Assembly (NCBI GenBank): GCA_963728985.1
Contig: CAVSME010000005.1
Location: 186,001-250,000, forward strand
From: DASXAI01 sp963728985
GTDB taxonomy: Bacteria; Actinomycetota; Acidimicrobiia; Acidimicrobiales; Ilumatobacteraceae
Direction of reading: 5' to 3'
DNA: 64,000 nucleotides
Shown here: positions 25,677-34,398 of the stretch, one piece after another
Position numbering within the stretch: the stretch's first letter is position 1
Layout: every line of letters starts with the position of its first letter
Made by a program: the position numbers and the translations under genes
The notes under the pieces: generated by a model
What the model saw: the letters and a program-made list of their open reading frames with translations, nothing else
Databases searched by the model: none
Told to the model about the DNA's origin: nothing

Positions 25677-26888
25677 TCATCGGGCGACGTCGGCAGGCGC
25701 GGCGTGGGCGGCGAAGAAGGCTGGCGGTGGCATGGTGCCGGCGAAGACGCTGGCGAAGTCGTCCATCGCCGGCTGGTCGCCGGCGACCGCGGCGAGCAGT
25801 TGGCCCAGTTCGGGCGACGGTGGCTCGAGTGTCGCCAGCTGCGTCGTGAGCTCGTACATCGGCAGCGCTTCCTGGTCGCGCTCGCGGTGGAAGGCGGACA
25901 TCGCATCGTCGAACCGTCGCCGCCCGGCGAAGGCGTCGTCGAGCGCGACGGCGCAGCGCTCGGCATCGTGGAACGCGTCGGTGATGCCCTGGGCGGTGAC
26001 GGGATCCTTGAGGTAGCCGGCGTCACCGACCAGCGCCCAGCCGGGCCCGAACGGCGTGCGGAAGTGATTGGCCACCGCGCCACCGACGATTCGCTCGTGC
26101 CGGGTGGCCCCGGCCAGTCGCTCCCCGAACATGGCCTCGATGGCGCGCAGGTAGTTGCCCTCGATGTCTCCCTTGACGGTACCGAACTCGGCGTAGGGCC
26201 AGGCGGCGAGCAGCAGCGTCAGCCCGTCGTTGGTCGGCAGGGCCCCGAAGCCGTGGCCCGGGCGCAATGCCCACCTCGCCTCGGTGACCGGGACGCCGCT
26301 CCAGTAGGAGTAGTAGCCCACCCCCAGCTCCGGGAGCTCCCGGTAGCGATCGGCGCCGACCGCGGTGGCGACGCGGGAGTGGGCGCCGTCGGCGCCGATG
26401 ACCACCCGGGCCCGCTCGGTGAGCGTCCTCCCGGTGGCGGTGTGGGCGCGGACGCCCACCACTTGGTCGTCGTCGACGATCACGCCGTCGAAGGTGACCC
26501 CATCGCGCAAGTCGGCGCCGGCCTCGACGGCGGCGTCCACGAGCAGCGCGTCGAGTACGAAACGGCGGGGGCTGTAGGCGACACCGCCGGTGCCCTGGAC
26601 GTGTGGTTGCCCGGCGATCGTGAAGGGTCCGAGGTCAAACGAGTAGGTGGTGATCGGGGGGCATCCGGTGGCCACCAGCTGGTCGAGGAGGCCCCATCGG
26701 TCGAGCGCGGCGACGCCGGGCGGATGGATGAGGTGCGTCGAGACCGTGTCGGATGGGAAGTGCATCCGATCGACCAGCACCACGTCGTAGCCGTGGCGGG
26801 CGAGCAGCATGGCGAGCGGGGCGCCGGCGCAGCGGGCACCGATGACGATGGCGTCGTGGGACGTCCCGTCGGCGTGAGCGGTTGACAT
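25677..26888 (-). CDS. FAD-dependent monooxygenase / geranylgeranyl-reductase-like oxidoreductase
   Basis: 403 residues from the ATG at 26888, with AAGGAGGAA upstream. The N-terminal Rossmann motif is AIVIGARCAGAPLAMLLAR, the second FAD motif is VVIGADGAHSRVA, and the third is GWALVGDAGYLKDPVTAQGI. This is the PHBH-fold group that hydroxylates or reduces small substrates with NAD(P)H. The substrate is unknown. It is divergent from the second SARP gene. Confidence 0.88.
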   Translation of the reverse strand: MSTAHADGTSHDAIVIGARCAGAPLAMLLARHGYDVVLVDRMHFPSDTVSTHLIHPPGVAALDRWGLLDQLVATGCPPITTYSFDLGPFTIAGQPHVQGTGGVAYSPRRFVLDALLVDAAVEAGADLRDGVTFDGVIVDDDQVVGVRAHTATGRTLTERARVVIGADGAHSRVATAVGADRYRELPELGVGYYSYWSGVPVTEARWALRPGHGFGALPTNDGLTLLLAAWPYAEFGTVKGDIEGNYLRAIEAMFGERLAGATRHERIVGGAVANHFRTPFGPGWALVGDAGYLKDPVTAQGITDAFHDAERCAVALDDAFAGRRRFDDAMSAFHRERDQEALPMYELTTQLATLEPPSPELGQLLAAVAGDQPAMDDFASVFAGTMPPPAFFAAHAAPADVAR

Positions 26889-26985
26889 CCTGGGTTCCTC
26901 CTTGTTGAACCGTGCCGCCAGCGTGCGCCCTTCGGCATTCACCGCACCTTCGGGACGCTTTCTCCGCTCGCTACGCTCGGCGGCG

Positions 26986-29862
26986 GTGGCGATCGAGCGC
27001 GCGGTGCTTGTGCGGGTGCTCGGGCCGGCGCAGTTGCGCCGAGACGGCGTGGTGAAGCCGGTCCCGTCGGTGCGGCAGCGGCGGATCGTCGCCGTGCTGG
27101 CGGCGGCTGCCGGTCGCACCGTCACCGCGGACGCGCTCGTCGACGCGGTGTGGGGCATCAACCTGCCGGAGCACCCCGCAGACGCCCTGCAGACGCAGAT
27201 CAGCCGGTTGCGGGGGGCGCTCGGCGGGCCGGCGACGGTGCGCCTGGAGGCGGCCGGCTACGCCCTCGGCGTCGCTCGCGACGAGGTGGACGCCTGGGTG
27301 TTCGAAGATGCCGTCGCCGCCGCCGGCGGCGACGCCGAGGCGCTGGCCGCGGCGCTGGCGATGTGGCACGGGGCGGCGTTCGCCGACGCCGAGGACCACC
27401 CCCTGGTCCAGCCGGTCGCCGCCCACCTCGACGAGGTGCGCCGTGACGCCGTCGAGGAGTTGGCGGCGGCCCGCCTCAGCGCGGGGGACCCGGCGGCCGC
27501 CCTGGCCGTCATCGAGCCCCTCCTCGTCGAGGATCCCTACCGCGAGCGAGCACGCGTGGTGGAGCTGCGAGCGCTCTACGCGTCGGGTCGGGCGACCGAG
27601 GCCCTGGCTCGCTGCCACGAGCACCGACGCCGGCTCGTCGAGGAGCTGGGCGTCGACCCGTCACCGTTGCTGCGGCAGGTCGAGCTCGACATCCTCGATC
27701 ACCGGCTGCCGCTGGCTCAGGTAGCCGCGGGCGCCGACGCCGGCCGGCGGCTGCCGGCACTGCCGGTCACGACGTTCGTCGGGCGCACCGCCGAACTGGC
27801 CGCGGTCGTCGAGCTGCTCGACGGCGGCCGGATCGTCACGATCACCGGACCGGGCGGGGTCGGCAAGACCCGACTGGCGCTGCACGCCGCCCACCACATC
27901 GCGCATCGCTACCCGGCCGGCGTGTGGTGGTGCGACCTGGTCTCGGCGTCGGGCCTGAACGTCGCCGACGTCGTCGCTGCCGGCATCGGCCTCCAGGACC
28001 GCCTCGGCGAGCGAATGATCGAGCGCCTCGCCGGCTACCTCGGGGCAGGCCGAGTGATGCTCGTGCTCGACAACTGCGAGGAGGTTGCCGCCGACATCGG
28101 CGCGTTGGTCGACGCACTCGTTCCGGCGTGCCCGCAACTGGACGTGCTGGCCACGTGCCGCCAGCCGCTCGGGTGCGACGGGGAGCGCCGGCTGCGGTTG
28201 CGACCACTGGCGGTCGACAGCGCCGGCGACGCCGCCTCGCCGGCGCTGGAGCTGTTCGTGGACCGGGCCGGCGCGGCCACCCCGGGCCTCGCCGTCGATG
28301 GTGCCGCACGAGACCGGGCCGTCGAGGTGTGCCGCGCCGTCGGCGGGTTGCCGCTGGCGATCGAGCTGGCGGCCGCGTCGAGCGGCCGGTACGAGCTCGA
28401 CGCGCTCGCCGCCCGCCTCTCCACGCGCCTCGACCTGATCGACCGGGCCACGGGACCCTCCGGCCGGCACGGCAGCGTCGAGGGCGTCCTGGAATCCTCC
28501 TACCGGACGCTGGAACGGGACGAGCAGACCCTGCTCGACCGGCTGTCGGTGTTCGCCGGACCGTTCGGCGTCGACGACGTCGAGGCCCTCGACGCCGATG
28601 CGCCGCTCGCTGGACTGGGGCGTGCCCTCGGAGCACTGGTCGACAAGTCGATGGTGCCGTTCCACCCCGATGCCGGCCACTACGAGCTCTTGCCGCCGGT
28701 GCGGGCGCTGGCCCGCGCCCACCTCGCGCGGCGCGGCGAGCTGGAGCGCTGGACCGCCCGCCACACCGCGGTCGTGCTGGCGAGGACCGGTCGCCTCGAC
28801 GCCGACCTGCGCACGAGCGCCGAGCCGCGCGCCGCGCGGGCCGTTGATGCCGCGACCGCCGACCTGCGTGCCGTACACGCCCGGCTGTGCGGGGACGACG
28901 ACGTCACCCTGCTCACGGCGCTGAGCGCATCGCTGCACTACTTCGCGATGCTGCGCAACCGTTCCGAGCTGATCGGCTGGGCCACCGAGCTCGTGCCCCG
29001 CTGCGCCGGCCATCCCGACGCCGGGCGTGCCCGCGCCAGCGCCGCGATCGGCGCGGCCAAGCGAGGCGACCTCGCCGCGGCGGGCGAGATCGCCTCGATG
29101 GCCGACCTCCCGGCCCTCGAGCAGCGCTTCTCCACCGAGATCCTCGCCCATGTGTACCTCTATGACGGCCGGCTCCATGAGGCCGCCGCCTGTTCGCGCC
29201 AGGCGTCCGGGCTGCACGCCGAGGCCGGCGACGAAGTGTGGGCGATCAACGCTGCCAGCGTGGAGGTGGTCGCCCTCGCGTATGCCGGCCATCGCCGGGA
29301 TGCCGAGGAGCTGGCCCGCCCGCTGGTCGCTCGCGCCGATCGCGCCGGCGCACCGTCGTCGATGGCGATGACGCGCTACGTCCTCGCCGAGACCCTGGAC
29401 GATCCCATCGAGGCGGCGCGCGCCTACCGCCAGAGCATCAGCCTCGGCGAGAGCATCGGCGCGGACTTCGTGACCGGGGTGGCGAACACGTCGCTCGCCG
29501 CCCTCGAGCTGCGCGTCGGCCGCACTCGCGGCGCCCGCCGCCGGCTCGCCTGGTGCATCGAGCATTGGCAGCGCGCCGGCGTCCGCACCCAGCAGTGGCT
29601 GGCGATCAGGCTGCTCATCGACGCCCTCGACGAGAGCGGCGAGTATCAGGTGGTGGCGACCCTCGGCGCCGCCTACGCCGCCAGCCGGTATGCCGGCCCG
29701 GCCTTCGGCGACGACGCCATGCGGCTGGCTGACGCGCTGGCCAGGGCCGCCCGGCGCCTCGGCGAAGACCGCGCCGCGGCGGCGGCCGGGCGCGGTGCGC
29801 GGCTCGACGACGACCAGGCAGCGCTGCTCGCCGCCGCCCGCGCCCGCCAGCCCGCACCGTGA
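26986..29862 (+). CDS. second SARP/BTAD regulator with STAND ATPase
   Basis: 958 residues from the GTG at 26986; a GTG at 27004 is also possible, and no strong ribosome binding site decides. Order: winged helix (VLVRVLGPAQL), activation domain ending ELGVDPSPLLRQVE, STAND ATPase with GPGGVGKT (288-295) and VMLVLDNCEE, then TPR-like helices to the C-terminus. The repeats are unlike those of the other SARP genes here, so this is an independent paralogue. Divergent from the FAD monooxygenase, which may be its target. Confidence 0.87.
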   Translation: MAIERAVLVRVLGPAQLRRDGVVKPVPSVRQRRIVAVLAAAAGRTVTADALVDAVWGINLPEHPADALQTQISRLRGALGGPATVRLEAAGYALGVARDEVDAWVFEDAVAAAGGDAEALAAALAMWHGAAFADAEDHPLVQPVAAHLDEVRRDAVEELAAARLSAGDPAAALAVIEPLLVEDPYRERARVVELRALYASGRATEALARCHEHRRRLVEELGVDPSPLLRQVELDILDHRLPLAQVAAGADAGRRLPALPVTTFVGRTAELAAVVELLDGGRIVTITGPGGVGKTRLALHAAHHIAHRYPAGVWWCDLVSASGLNVADVVAAGIGLQDRLGERMIERLAGYLGAGRVMLVLDNCEEVAADIGALVDALVPACPQLDVLATCRQPLGCDGERRLRLRPLAVDSAGDAASPALELFVDRAGAATPGLAVDGAARDRAVEVCRAVGGLPLAIELAAASSGRYELDALAARLSTRLDLIDRATGPSGRHGSVEGVLESSYRTLERDEQTLLDRLSVFAGPFGVDDVEALDADAPLAGLGRALGALVDKSMVPFHPDAGHYELLPPVRALARAHLARRGELERWTARHTAVVLARTGRLDADLRTSAEPRAARAVDAATADLRAVHARLCGDDDVTLLTALSASLHYFAMLRNRSELIGWATELVPRCAGHPDAGRARASAAIGAAKRGDLAAAGEIASMADLPALEQRFSTEILAHVYLYDGRLHEAAACSRQASGLHAEAGDEVWAINAASVEVVALAYAGHRRDAEELARPLVARADRAGAPSSMAMTRYVLAETLDDPIEAARAYRQSISLGESIGADFVTGVANTSLAALELRVGRTRGARRRLAWCIEHWQRAGVRTQQWLAIRLLIDALDESGEYQVVATLGAAYAASRYAGPAFGDDAMRLADALARAARRLGEDRAAAAAGRGARLDDDQAALLAAARARQPAP

Positions 29863-29905
29863 AGCCGCTCGCCCTGGGCGACCGGAGCTGCCGTCACGCC
29901 CGCTC

Positions 29906-29937
29906 TTGACCTTCGACCTGACGAGAAGGTTTACCGT
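29906..29937 (+). promoter_or_regulatory. MerR-type promoter/operator
   Basis: TTGACC (29906-29911) is followed by the dyad ACCTT-N12-AAGGT (29909-29930) and the -10-like TTACCG. The overlong spacer filled by a dyad is the hallmark of MerR-activated promoters, and the sequence strongly resembles the CueR-controlled copA promoter. It sits 8 bp before the next start. No merR gene is present nearby. Confidence 0.6.
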
Positions 29938-29944
29938 CGGTGGC

Positions 29945-30259
29945 ATGGTCGGTTTGCGGGCCGGTCCACTGGCGCTTCCATGCGCTCGTGACCACCAAGC
30001 GCAACGAGGCGCGGCGCAAGATCGCCGCGACGACTGCGCCTGCACCACGGCCGGCGGCACGCTCGTCGAGTTCGATCGCACGACCGACCTTCGCGAGCTC
30101 GCGGAGCTCGTTGCCGCGGAACAGCAATGTTGTCCGTTCCTCGCGTTCGCGATCACCGTCGACCATCGAGGTGTCGGCCTGGAGGTGACTGCGCCCGACG
30201 ACGCGACCGAGCTCGTGGCCGCCATGTTCGGACCCATCGAGAGAGAGGAGCGACGATGA
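29945..30259 (+). CDS. small cysteine-containing protein, possibly frameshifted at its N-terminus
   Basis: 104 residues from the ATG at 29945. The C-terminal two thirds (LRELAELVAAEQQCCPFLAF, then VTAPDDATELVAAMFG) match a family of small proteins often found near metal-resistance genes in actinobacteria. The first 35 residues look less natural. In the +1 frame, ALVTTKRNEARRK fits the family better, so one or two frameshifts may have occurred. The stop overlaps the cupin start (ATGA), which supports translation of this frame at its end. Function unknown. Confidence 0.5.
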   Translation: MVGLRAGPLALPCARDHQAQRGAAQDRRDDCACTTAGGTLVEFDRTTDLRELAELVAAEQQCCPFLAFAITVDHRGVGLEVTAPDDATELVAAMFGPIEREERR

Positions 30260-30639
30260 CACCATCCGATCCTGTGACCCACGTCGGCCCCGACGAGCGT
30301 CGCGCCGGCGACCCCACCTCCGGCATGGTGCGCGAGGAGGCCATCGCCGTCGATGGCATGTGGGCGGGACTCGTGCGGACCGACGCGCGCATGACCTCGG
30401 GATGGCACCACCATGGGGACCACGACACTGCCGTGTACGTCGTCGACGGCGCGATCAGGATGGAGTTCGGGCCCGAAGGGCGCGACGTGCTCGACGCCGG
30501 CCCTGGCGACTTCCTCCATGTTCCCAAGCACACCATCCATCGCGAGGGCAACCCGCTCGACCATGAGAGCCAGCTCGTCGTCGTACGCGCCGGCGGTGGA
30601 CCACCCACGATCAACGTCGACGGCCCCGAACCGACCTGA
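30256..30639 (+). CDS. cupin-domain protein
   Basis: 127 residues from the ATG at 30256, with GAGAGGAG upstream. Cupin motif 1 is GWHHHGDHDTAVYVVDG with metal-binding His residues, and motif 2 is PGDFLHVPKHTIHREGN. Small single-domain cupins bind a metal and may act as dioxygenase, isomerase or sensor. It is coupled to the small Cys protein and so probably under the MerR-type promoter. Confidence 0.85.
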   Translation: MTPSDPVTHVGPDERRAGDPTSGMVREEAIAVDGMWAGLVRTDARMTSGWHHHGDHDTAVYVVDGAIRMEFGPEGRDVLDAGPGDFLHVPKHTIHREGNPLDHESQLVVVRAGGGPPTINVDGPEPT

Positions 30640-30662
30640 TACCTACATCCGCCTCCCGGCGA

Positions 30663-31046
30663 TCACCGCGTCGGCATCAGGGCTGCGGTCTCGTCGGGGG
30701 TGAGGGGGCGCCCGAGCTCGTCCTTGCGTGCGCGGAAGCGGCCGATCGCTCGCCACATCCCATCCGGATCAAAGGGCTTCTCGCCGGCGTCCACGTCGAT
30801 CTCGGTGTCCCGTCGAGGTCACCGCCGTACACGTGCAGCGCTGTCCTCACGCCCGCGGTAGACCCCGACCACAGCCCACATGCGATGATCGTGCGGCGGG
30901 ACCCGGATGCCGGCCGGCCAGACCACCCGCTGGATGGTCAGCGCCGGTGACGACGTGAGCACGGTGATGCCGCAACGACCTTCCACTCCAAGCGCGCGCT
31001 CGAGGCGGTCGGGGTCCCGCACCAGCGTCCGGACGGCGTCGGCCAC
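30663..31046 (-). pseudogene. decayed cysteine-dioxygenase-like cupin gene
   Basis: On the minus strand the first part reads ADAVRTLVRDPDRLERALGV, then WPAGIRVPPHDHRMWAVVGV and YRGRED, the metal site of this cupin family. After a frame change around 30850 and a loss of sequence it resumes as ALHVYGGDLDGTPRS and ends at a stop at 30663 after LTPDETAALMPTR. The 5' end is missing. The stretch from 31047 to 31195 contains only an unassignable Lys/Cys-rich frame (TCPRCHGKM). Together these form a 580-bp non-functional stretch. Confidence 0.6.
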
Positions 31047-31195
31047 TGCATTGGGAGATCATCTTGCCGTGGCATCGCGGGCAAGTCTTCGAACTGACTT
31101 TGCCTCCAGCCTTCTTATTGGTGGACGGCGTGCCGGAGGGCGGCCGACGCGTCGGAACCTGTGCTGGCGACATGCCGGTGTCCTCCCCCGAGTGG

Positions 31196-31249
31196 TCTCG
31201 CGCGTAAATCATTGTGACTTACGCGACTTTGAGTGGGCGGCCGTCGTAG
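31196..31249. repeat. IS630-type element end, copy A
   Basis: Starts TCTCGCGCGTAAATCATTG and continues through the last codons of the transposase to CCGTCGTAG. A near-identical 55-bp copy lies at 34086-34140 in the same orientation, with one extra base and a few substitutions. It marks the outer end of an IS element. Confidence 0.6.
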
Positions 31250-31720
31250 GTCCAGCGGAACGGTCGGGCGCGTCGGTTGTAGTCGTTGATGAAGGCGATG
31301 ATGCGGGTGGCGAGGTCGTCGACGGAGTCGAACTCGCCGTGGCGGAGCAGGCGTCGTTCCAGGATGGAGAAGAACAGCTCGACCTGGTTCAGCCACGAGG
31401 CGTGGGTGGGGTTGTGCACGAAGATGTGGGGTCGCTCGTCGAGGAACTGTTCGACGGTCGGCGTGAAGTGGGCCGAGCGGTTGTCGACGATGCAGTGCAA
31501 CTCCAACCCGGGCGGGGTCTGGTCGTCCAAGTCGGTGAGGAACGCAACGAAGTTCTCGGTGCGGGTCGAGTCGGTCACCCAGCCGGCGACGTCGCCGGCG
31601 TGGACGTTGAGCCCGGCGAACAGCACGGCGGTGCCATGGCGGCGGTACTCGAACTCGGTCTGCCATGGCTTGAGATCGAGGGAACGGCAGATGCGCCACA
31701 CCTGCGACGGCGAGATCGCC
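31219..31720 (-). pseudogene. IS630-family transposase, C-terminal part with internal deletion
   Basis: Encodes SPSQVWRICRSLDLKPWQT, then jumps to RRHGTAVLFAGLNV, IVDNRSAHFTP, THASWLNQVELFF and FINDYNRRARPF, ending LKVA. The last blocks are the DDE catalytic half of IS630 transposases. About 50-60 residues that normally stand between KPWQT and the YxRHGT block, including the first catalytic Asp region (SVDEKSQIQ), are missing without a frame change. The N-terminal DNA-binding part is replaced by a glycosyltransferase. Transposition activity is not expected. Confidence 0.75.
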
Positions 31721-32376
31721 ACGCCGTGCTCGTACACGTCCCAGCCCTTGAGCAGCAGGCGGCGTTCCATGTCCTGGTCGTCGCACGACTTCAACCGGGC
31801 GCCCGGGCCGATGCCGCCGGCGAAGCCGCCGATGCCCAGGACCACGTCACGGCGCAACGCCATGCCCGCTCCCTGTCCCCAGCAGGTGGCACCGCTCGAT
31901 CGCACCACGCGATCTGTCGTCCCTCCGTACGTAGGTACCCACCCAACGGGGCGATCGTCGGGAGGGGGCACGATATTCGAGAACACGAGCGCCACGCGCG
32001 GCGACGCCATCAGTATCTGAACCATGCCCGCCACCCAGCCAGGTGGCGGTTCGCAGTCGTCGTCGGTGATCACGACGAACGGGTGGCGAGCCAACATCAG
32101 TCCCTCGTTGAGACCGAAGGGTGTGCCGTCGTACTTCCCGCGGACACATCGGAGACGGTCATCGGCCATCGCGGCGAGACGCTCCTTGGTCTGAGTCCCC
32201 TCGCTCTGATCGACGACGATCAAGTCGATCGTGACGCCCTCACTCGCCAGGACCGCGCCAACGGCACGTTCGATGCTGTCGGGCCGATCATGGGTGCAGA
32301 TGAGGACGCTGACCCGCTGCCGTCGCCAGCGAAGCCCGGCACGAGCGCGGCTGGCTCGGCGCCGGCCCGCGTTCAT
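31721..32376 (-). pseudogene. family 2 glycosyltransferase fused to IS630 remnant
   Basis: From the ATG at 32376, about 218 residues of a GT-A fold glycosyltransferase: VSVLICTHDRPDSIERAV, DLIVVDQSEG, the metal-binding DDDCEPPPGW and a later CDDQDMERRLLLKGW. The reading frame passes without a stop into the IS630 transposase fragment at HGVA/ISPS near 31715. The normal C-terminal part is lost. It once transferred a sugar to a polysaccharide or lipid acceptor. Confidence 0.7.
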
Positions 32377-32449
32377 GCGCGCTCGACGGTTTGGCGAGTC
32401 GGTTTCGATCGATGGCGACGGCGCAGCGAGGACCTCTGAGCGAGCCCGC

Positions 32450-33409
32450 TCACGGCCGGTGAGCCGATCCCGGCTCCGACACCTTCGGCCCCGGAGTCGA
32501 TACAGGGGGACCGTCGGGCGTGGATACGGGCGGCTCAGCCGGAGTCGACTCGGGAGGAGCGTCGGGCGTGGACGCTGGCGGCCCAGCCGGAGTCGACTCG
32601 GGCGGCCCAGCCGGCGTGGACACCGGCGCACCGGCGGGCGTGGATGTGGGCGGCCCGGCCGGCGTGGATGCTGGGGGCCCAGTGGGAGTCGATGCGGGCG
32701 GCCCGGCCGGTGTGGGCAGGGATTCAGGCGGTCCGGCCGGTGTCGACGCAGGGGGCCCGTTGGCGCCGGCCTCGCTCTTGCCATCGGAGGCGACGGCTGA
32801 GATCGCCTGGGCCTTGTCGATACCGGTGCTGGAAGGATCGGTGGCGAGGCTCACGATCGTGTCGTTCTTGGCGGTGGCGCTCGTGCTGCTGGTCGAGTCA
32901 GCCGTGGTGGTAGCCGAGTCGTCGGTGACCGGTTCCGAACCGCCTCGGGTGGCGGGATGCTCGTCACTGTGACTGTCGGGGCCCGGCACGCTGATGCCGA
33001 CCTTGGCCAGCACCGTGGCGGCGGTGTCTTGGGCGGCTCCGGGCAGACTGCCGGTTGCGGCCGCCGCGCCAGTGGCCGAAGCGACCGTGAGCGCGCCGGC
33101 AGCCAGGAACGTCTTGGCGCTGAGCAGTCTGCGTGACATGAGGGACCTCCGGGTCGGGCCCGTCGATGGCCGCAGCATCCGAAACACGGCTGCCGCCCCG
33201 GCTTCATCGGCCAGTTCGGCTTCGGTGCTGGGCTGCGCAGCGCCGGCCAGCACCGCCACCACGGGGTGGTAGGCAGCGGGCAGCGACTCGTCCATCATCC
33301 CGCTCACGAGCGTTTCGATGATGACATCGTCGAGAGGGAAGAAGTCGTCTTCGAGGCGGGAGGTGAGCGGTTCGGGCATCTCACCCCCACCAGCGAACCA
33401 ACCGCTCAT
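32450..33409 (-). CDS. membrane-anchored anti-sigma-like protein with Pro/Ser/Thr repeat domain
   Basis: 319 residues. The ATG at 33409 overlaps the sigma factor stop (ATGA). Residues 10-85 are a cytoplasmic region like short actinobacterial anti-sigma domains (DDFFPLDDVIIETLVSGM and LPAAYHPVVAVLAGA). Around residues 95-115 one hydrophobic segment follows RRLLSAK (FLAAGALTVASATGAAAA). The rest would be outside the cell: a Ser/Thr-rich stretch, then about 11 repeats of the type PAGPPxSTP. It probably holds the sigma factor until a surface signal arrives; the repeats look like a wall-spanning stalk. Confidence 0.7.
   Translation of the reverse strand: MSGWFAGGGEMPEPLTSRLEDDFFPLDDVIIETLVSGMMDESLPAAYHPVVAVLAGAAQPSTEAELADEAGAAAVFRMLRPSTGPTRRSLMSRRLLSAKTFLAAGALTVASATGAAAATGSLPGAAQDTAATVLAKVGISVPGPDSHSDEHPATRGGSEPVTDDSATTTADSTSSTSATAKNDTIVSLATDPSSTGIDKAQAISAVASDGKSEAGANGPPASTPAGPPESLPTPAGPPASTPTGPPASTPAGPPTSTPAGAPVSTPAGPPESTPAGPPASTPDAPPESTPAEPPVSTPDGPPVSTPGPKVSEPGSAHRP
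32500..32760. repeat. imperfect short tandem repeats coding for PAGPPxSTP
   Basis: A run of about 24-27-bp units (GGCGGCCCAGCCGGAGTCGA and variants) within the 3' end of the anti-sigma-like gene. Copies differ at several bases while keeping the frame, as expected for a coding stalk that changes length by slippage. Confidence 0.7.
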
Positions 33410-33974
33410 CGAGTTACGCCCTTTTCCAAGTCGCGCTGGAAACGGCCAGCCAGCGTGCGCAGCCCGCGGTGGCACAACACCCGAACCGTTCCCTCCGATT
33501 TGTTCACGACGGCGGCGGTTTCGGGCACGGTGAGACCGGCGATGACACGCAGCGCCACGACCTCAGCTTGATCAGGACGTAACTGGCGCAGGAACACGAT
33601 CGCCGTCTCGACGGCGACTTCGCCAGAGATCACTTCGCTCGGATCGAGCTCACCCACCAGGTCAACGCCACCCAGTTCGACCGTCATCGGCTGTCGCCGG
33701 CGACTCCGTCCCCAGTCAACAGCCCGCCGCCGGGCGATCGTGAAATCCACCCTCGAAACTCCCGCTCTCCTCCCTCGAAGGAGTCCAACCCGCGAATGAC
33801 CGACATCCACACCTCCGCCGCCACATCCTCGCTGCCCCCCGGCGCGACGATCGCCAACCACCGCAGCAACGGCGGGTGCAACCAGCGCCACAGCAACGAG
33901 AACGCCGCTTCATCACCAGCGCGCGTGTCCGCCAGCGCGTCCTCGAACACCGCCGGACCCGCCCACGCCTCCAC
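33406..33974 (-). pseudogene. ECF-type sigma-70 factor with a single-base frameshift
   Basis: The N-terminal half (GTG at 33974: FEDALADTRAGDEAAF, WLHPPLLRWL, GGSEDVAAEVWMSVIRGLDSF, EREFRGW) is sigma region 2. The other half is in another frame (FTIARRRAVDWGRSRRRQP, LRPDQAEVVALRVIAGLTV, GTVRVLCHRGLRTL) and is the linker plus region 4. Adding one T to the TTT at about 33751 restores one continuous protein of about 189 residues. So either a recent mutation or a sequencing error splits it. It is coupled to the anti-sigma-like gene. Confidence 0.75.
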
Positions 33975-34085
33975 TATCAGTCACATCGACTGCCGCCAGC
34001 TCTCCGTTACAACCAATCCGGCCGACGCGGCAAGAAACACTCCGCGGCGACCCCGCCCGTCGAGCTGCTCGCCGAAGCGCCACTC

Positions 34086-34140
34086 TCTCGCGCGTAAATC
34101 AAGTGTGACTTACACGACTTTGAGTGGGCAGCCGTCGTAG
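34086..34140. repeat. IS630-type element end, copy B (solo relic)
   Basis: Nearly identical to 31196-31249: TCTCGCGCGTAAATCAAGTG onward, including the last codons of a transposase, but with no transposase body behind it. It abuts the integrase relic at about 34150. Upstream (33975-34085) I see no gene. Confidence 0.6.
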
Positions 34141-34149
34141 GCGGCGTCG

Positions 34150-34375
34150 GATGACGGCGTGGACCGAGTCCGTAGCGGCGGCGCTCCTCGTGTCGGTGGC
34201 CGGGGACCGGCCCTTCCCACCGTGGCGGCTCGTCCCTCGCAACCGGGCTCCGGCGTGGAGAGCTGTGCGGGCTCCGCTGGAAGGACGTTGATCTCGCCGC
34301 CGACACGCTCTCGGTCGCGAGCACCCGTGTCCTTGCCGACGCGGTCGTGACCGGCGAGCCGAAGACGAAAGTCGG
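34150..34375 (+). pseudogene. relic of a tyrosine integrase
   Basis: Nucleotide-level similarity to the intact integrase at 47469 is obvious: GCGTGGACCGAGTCCG, GAGCTGTGCGGGCTCCGCTG followed by GAAGGACGT, and CGGTCGCGAGCACCCGTGTC. It matches intact residues ~177-245 with frameshifts and small deletions. The catalytic C-terminus is absent: after GAAAGTCGG the sequence goes directly into the tmRNA-like repeat at 34376. Residue of an older integration. Confidence 0.8.
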
Positions 34376-34398
34376 TGGAGCTGGGAGGAATCGAACCC
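34376..34398. repeat. candidate distal attachment site (tmRNA 3'-end copy)
   Basis: TGGAGCTGGGAGGAATCGAA plus CCC matches the 3' end of the tmRNA gene at 48664-48686 with one mismatch (A for G at 34386) over 23 bp. Similarity stops right after. With the integrase beside the other copy, it is the expected far boundary of an ssrA-integrated element. Confidence 0.65.

Noticed and set aside
32500..32760. CRISPR-like spacing of repeats
   Set aside because: Units are contiguous, vary in sequence, and stay in frame coding for Pro/Ser/Thr; there are no spacers and no cas genes.
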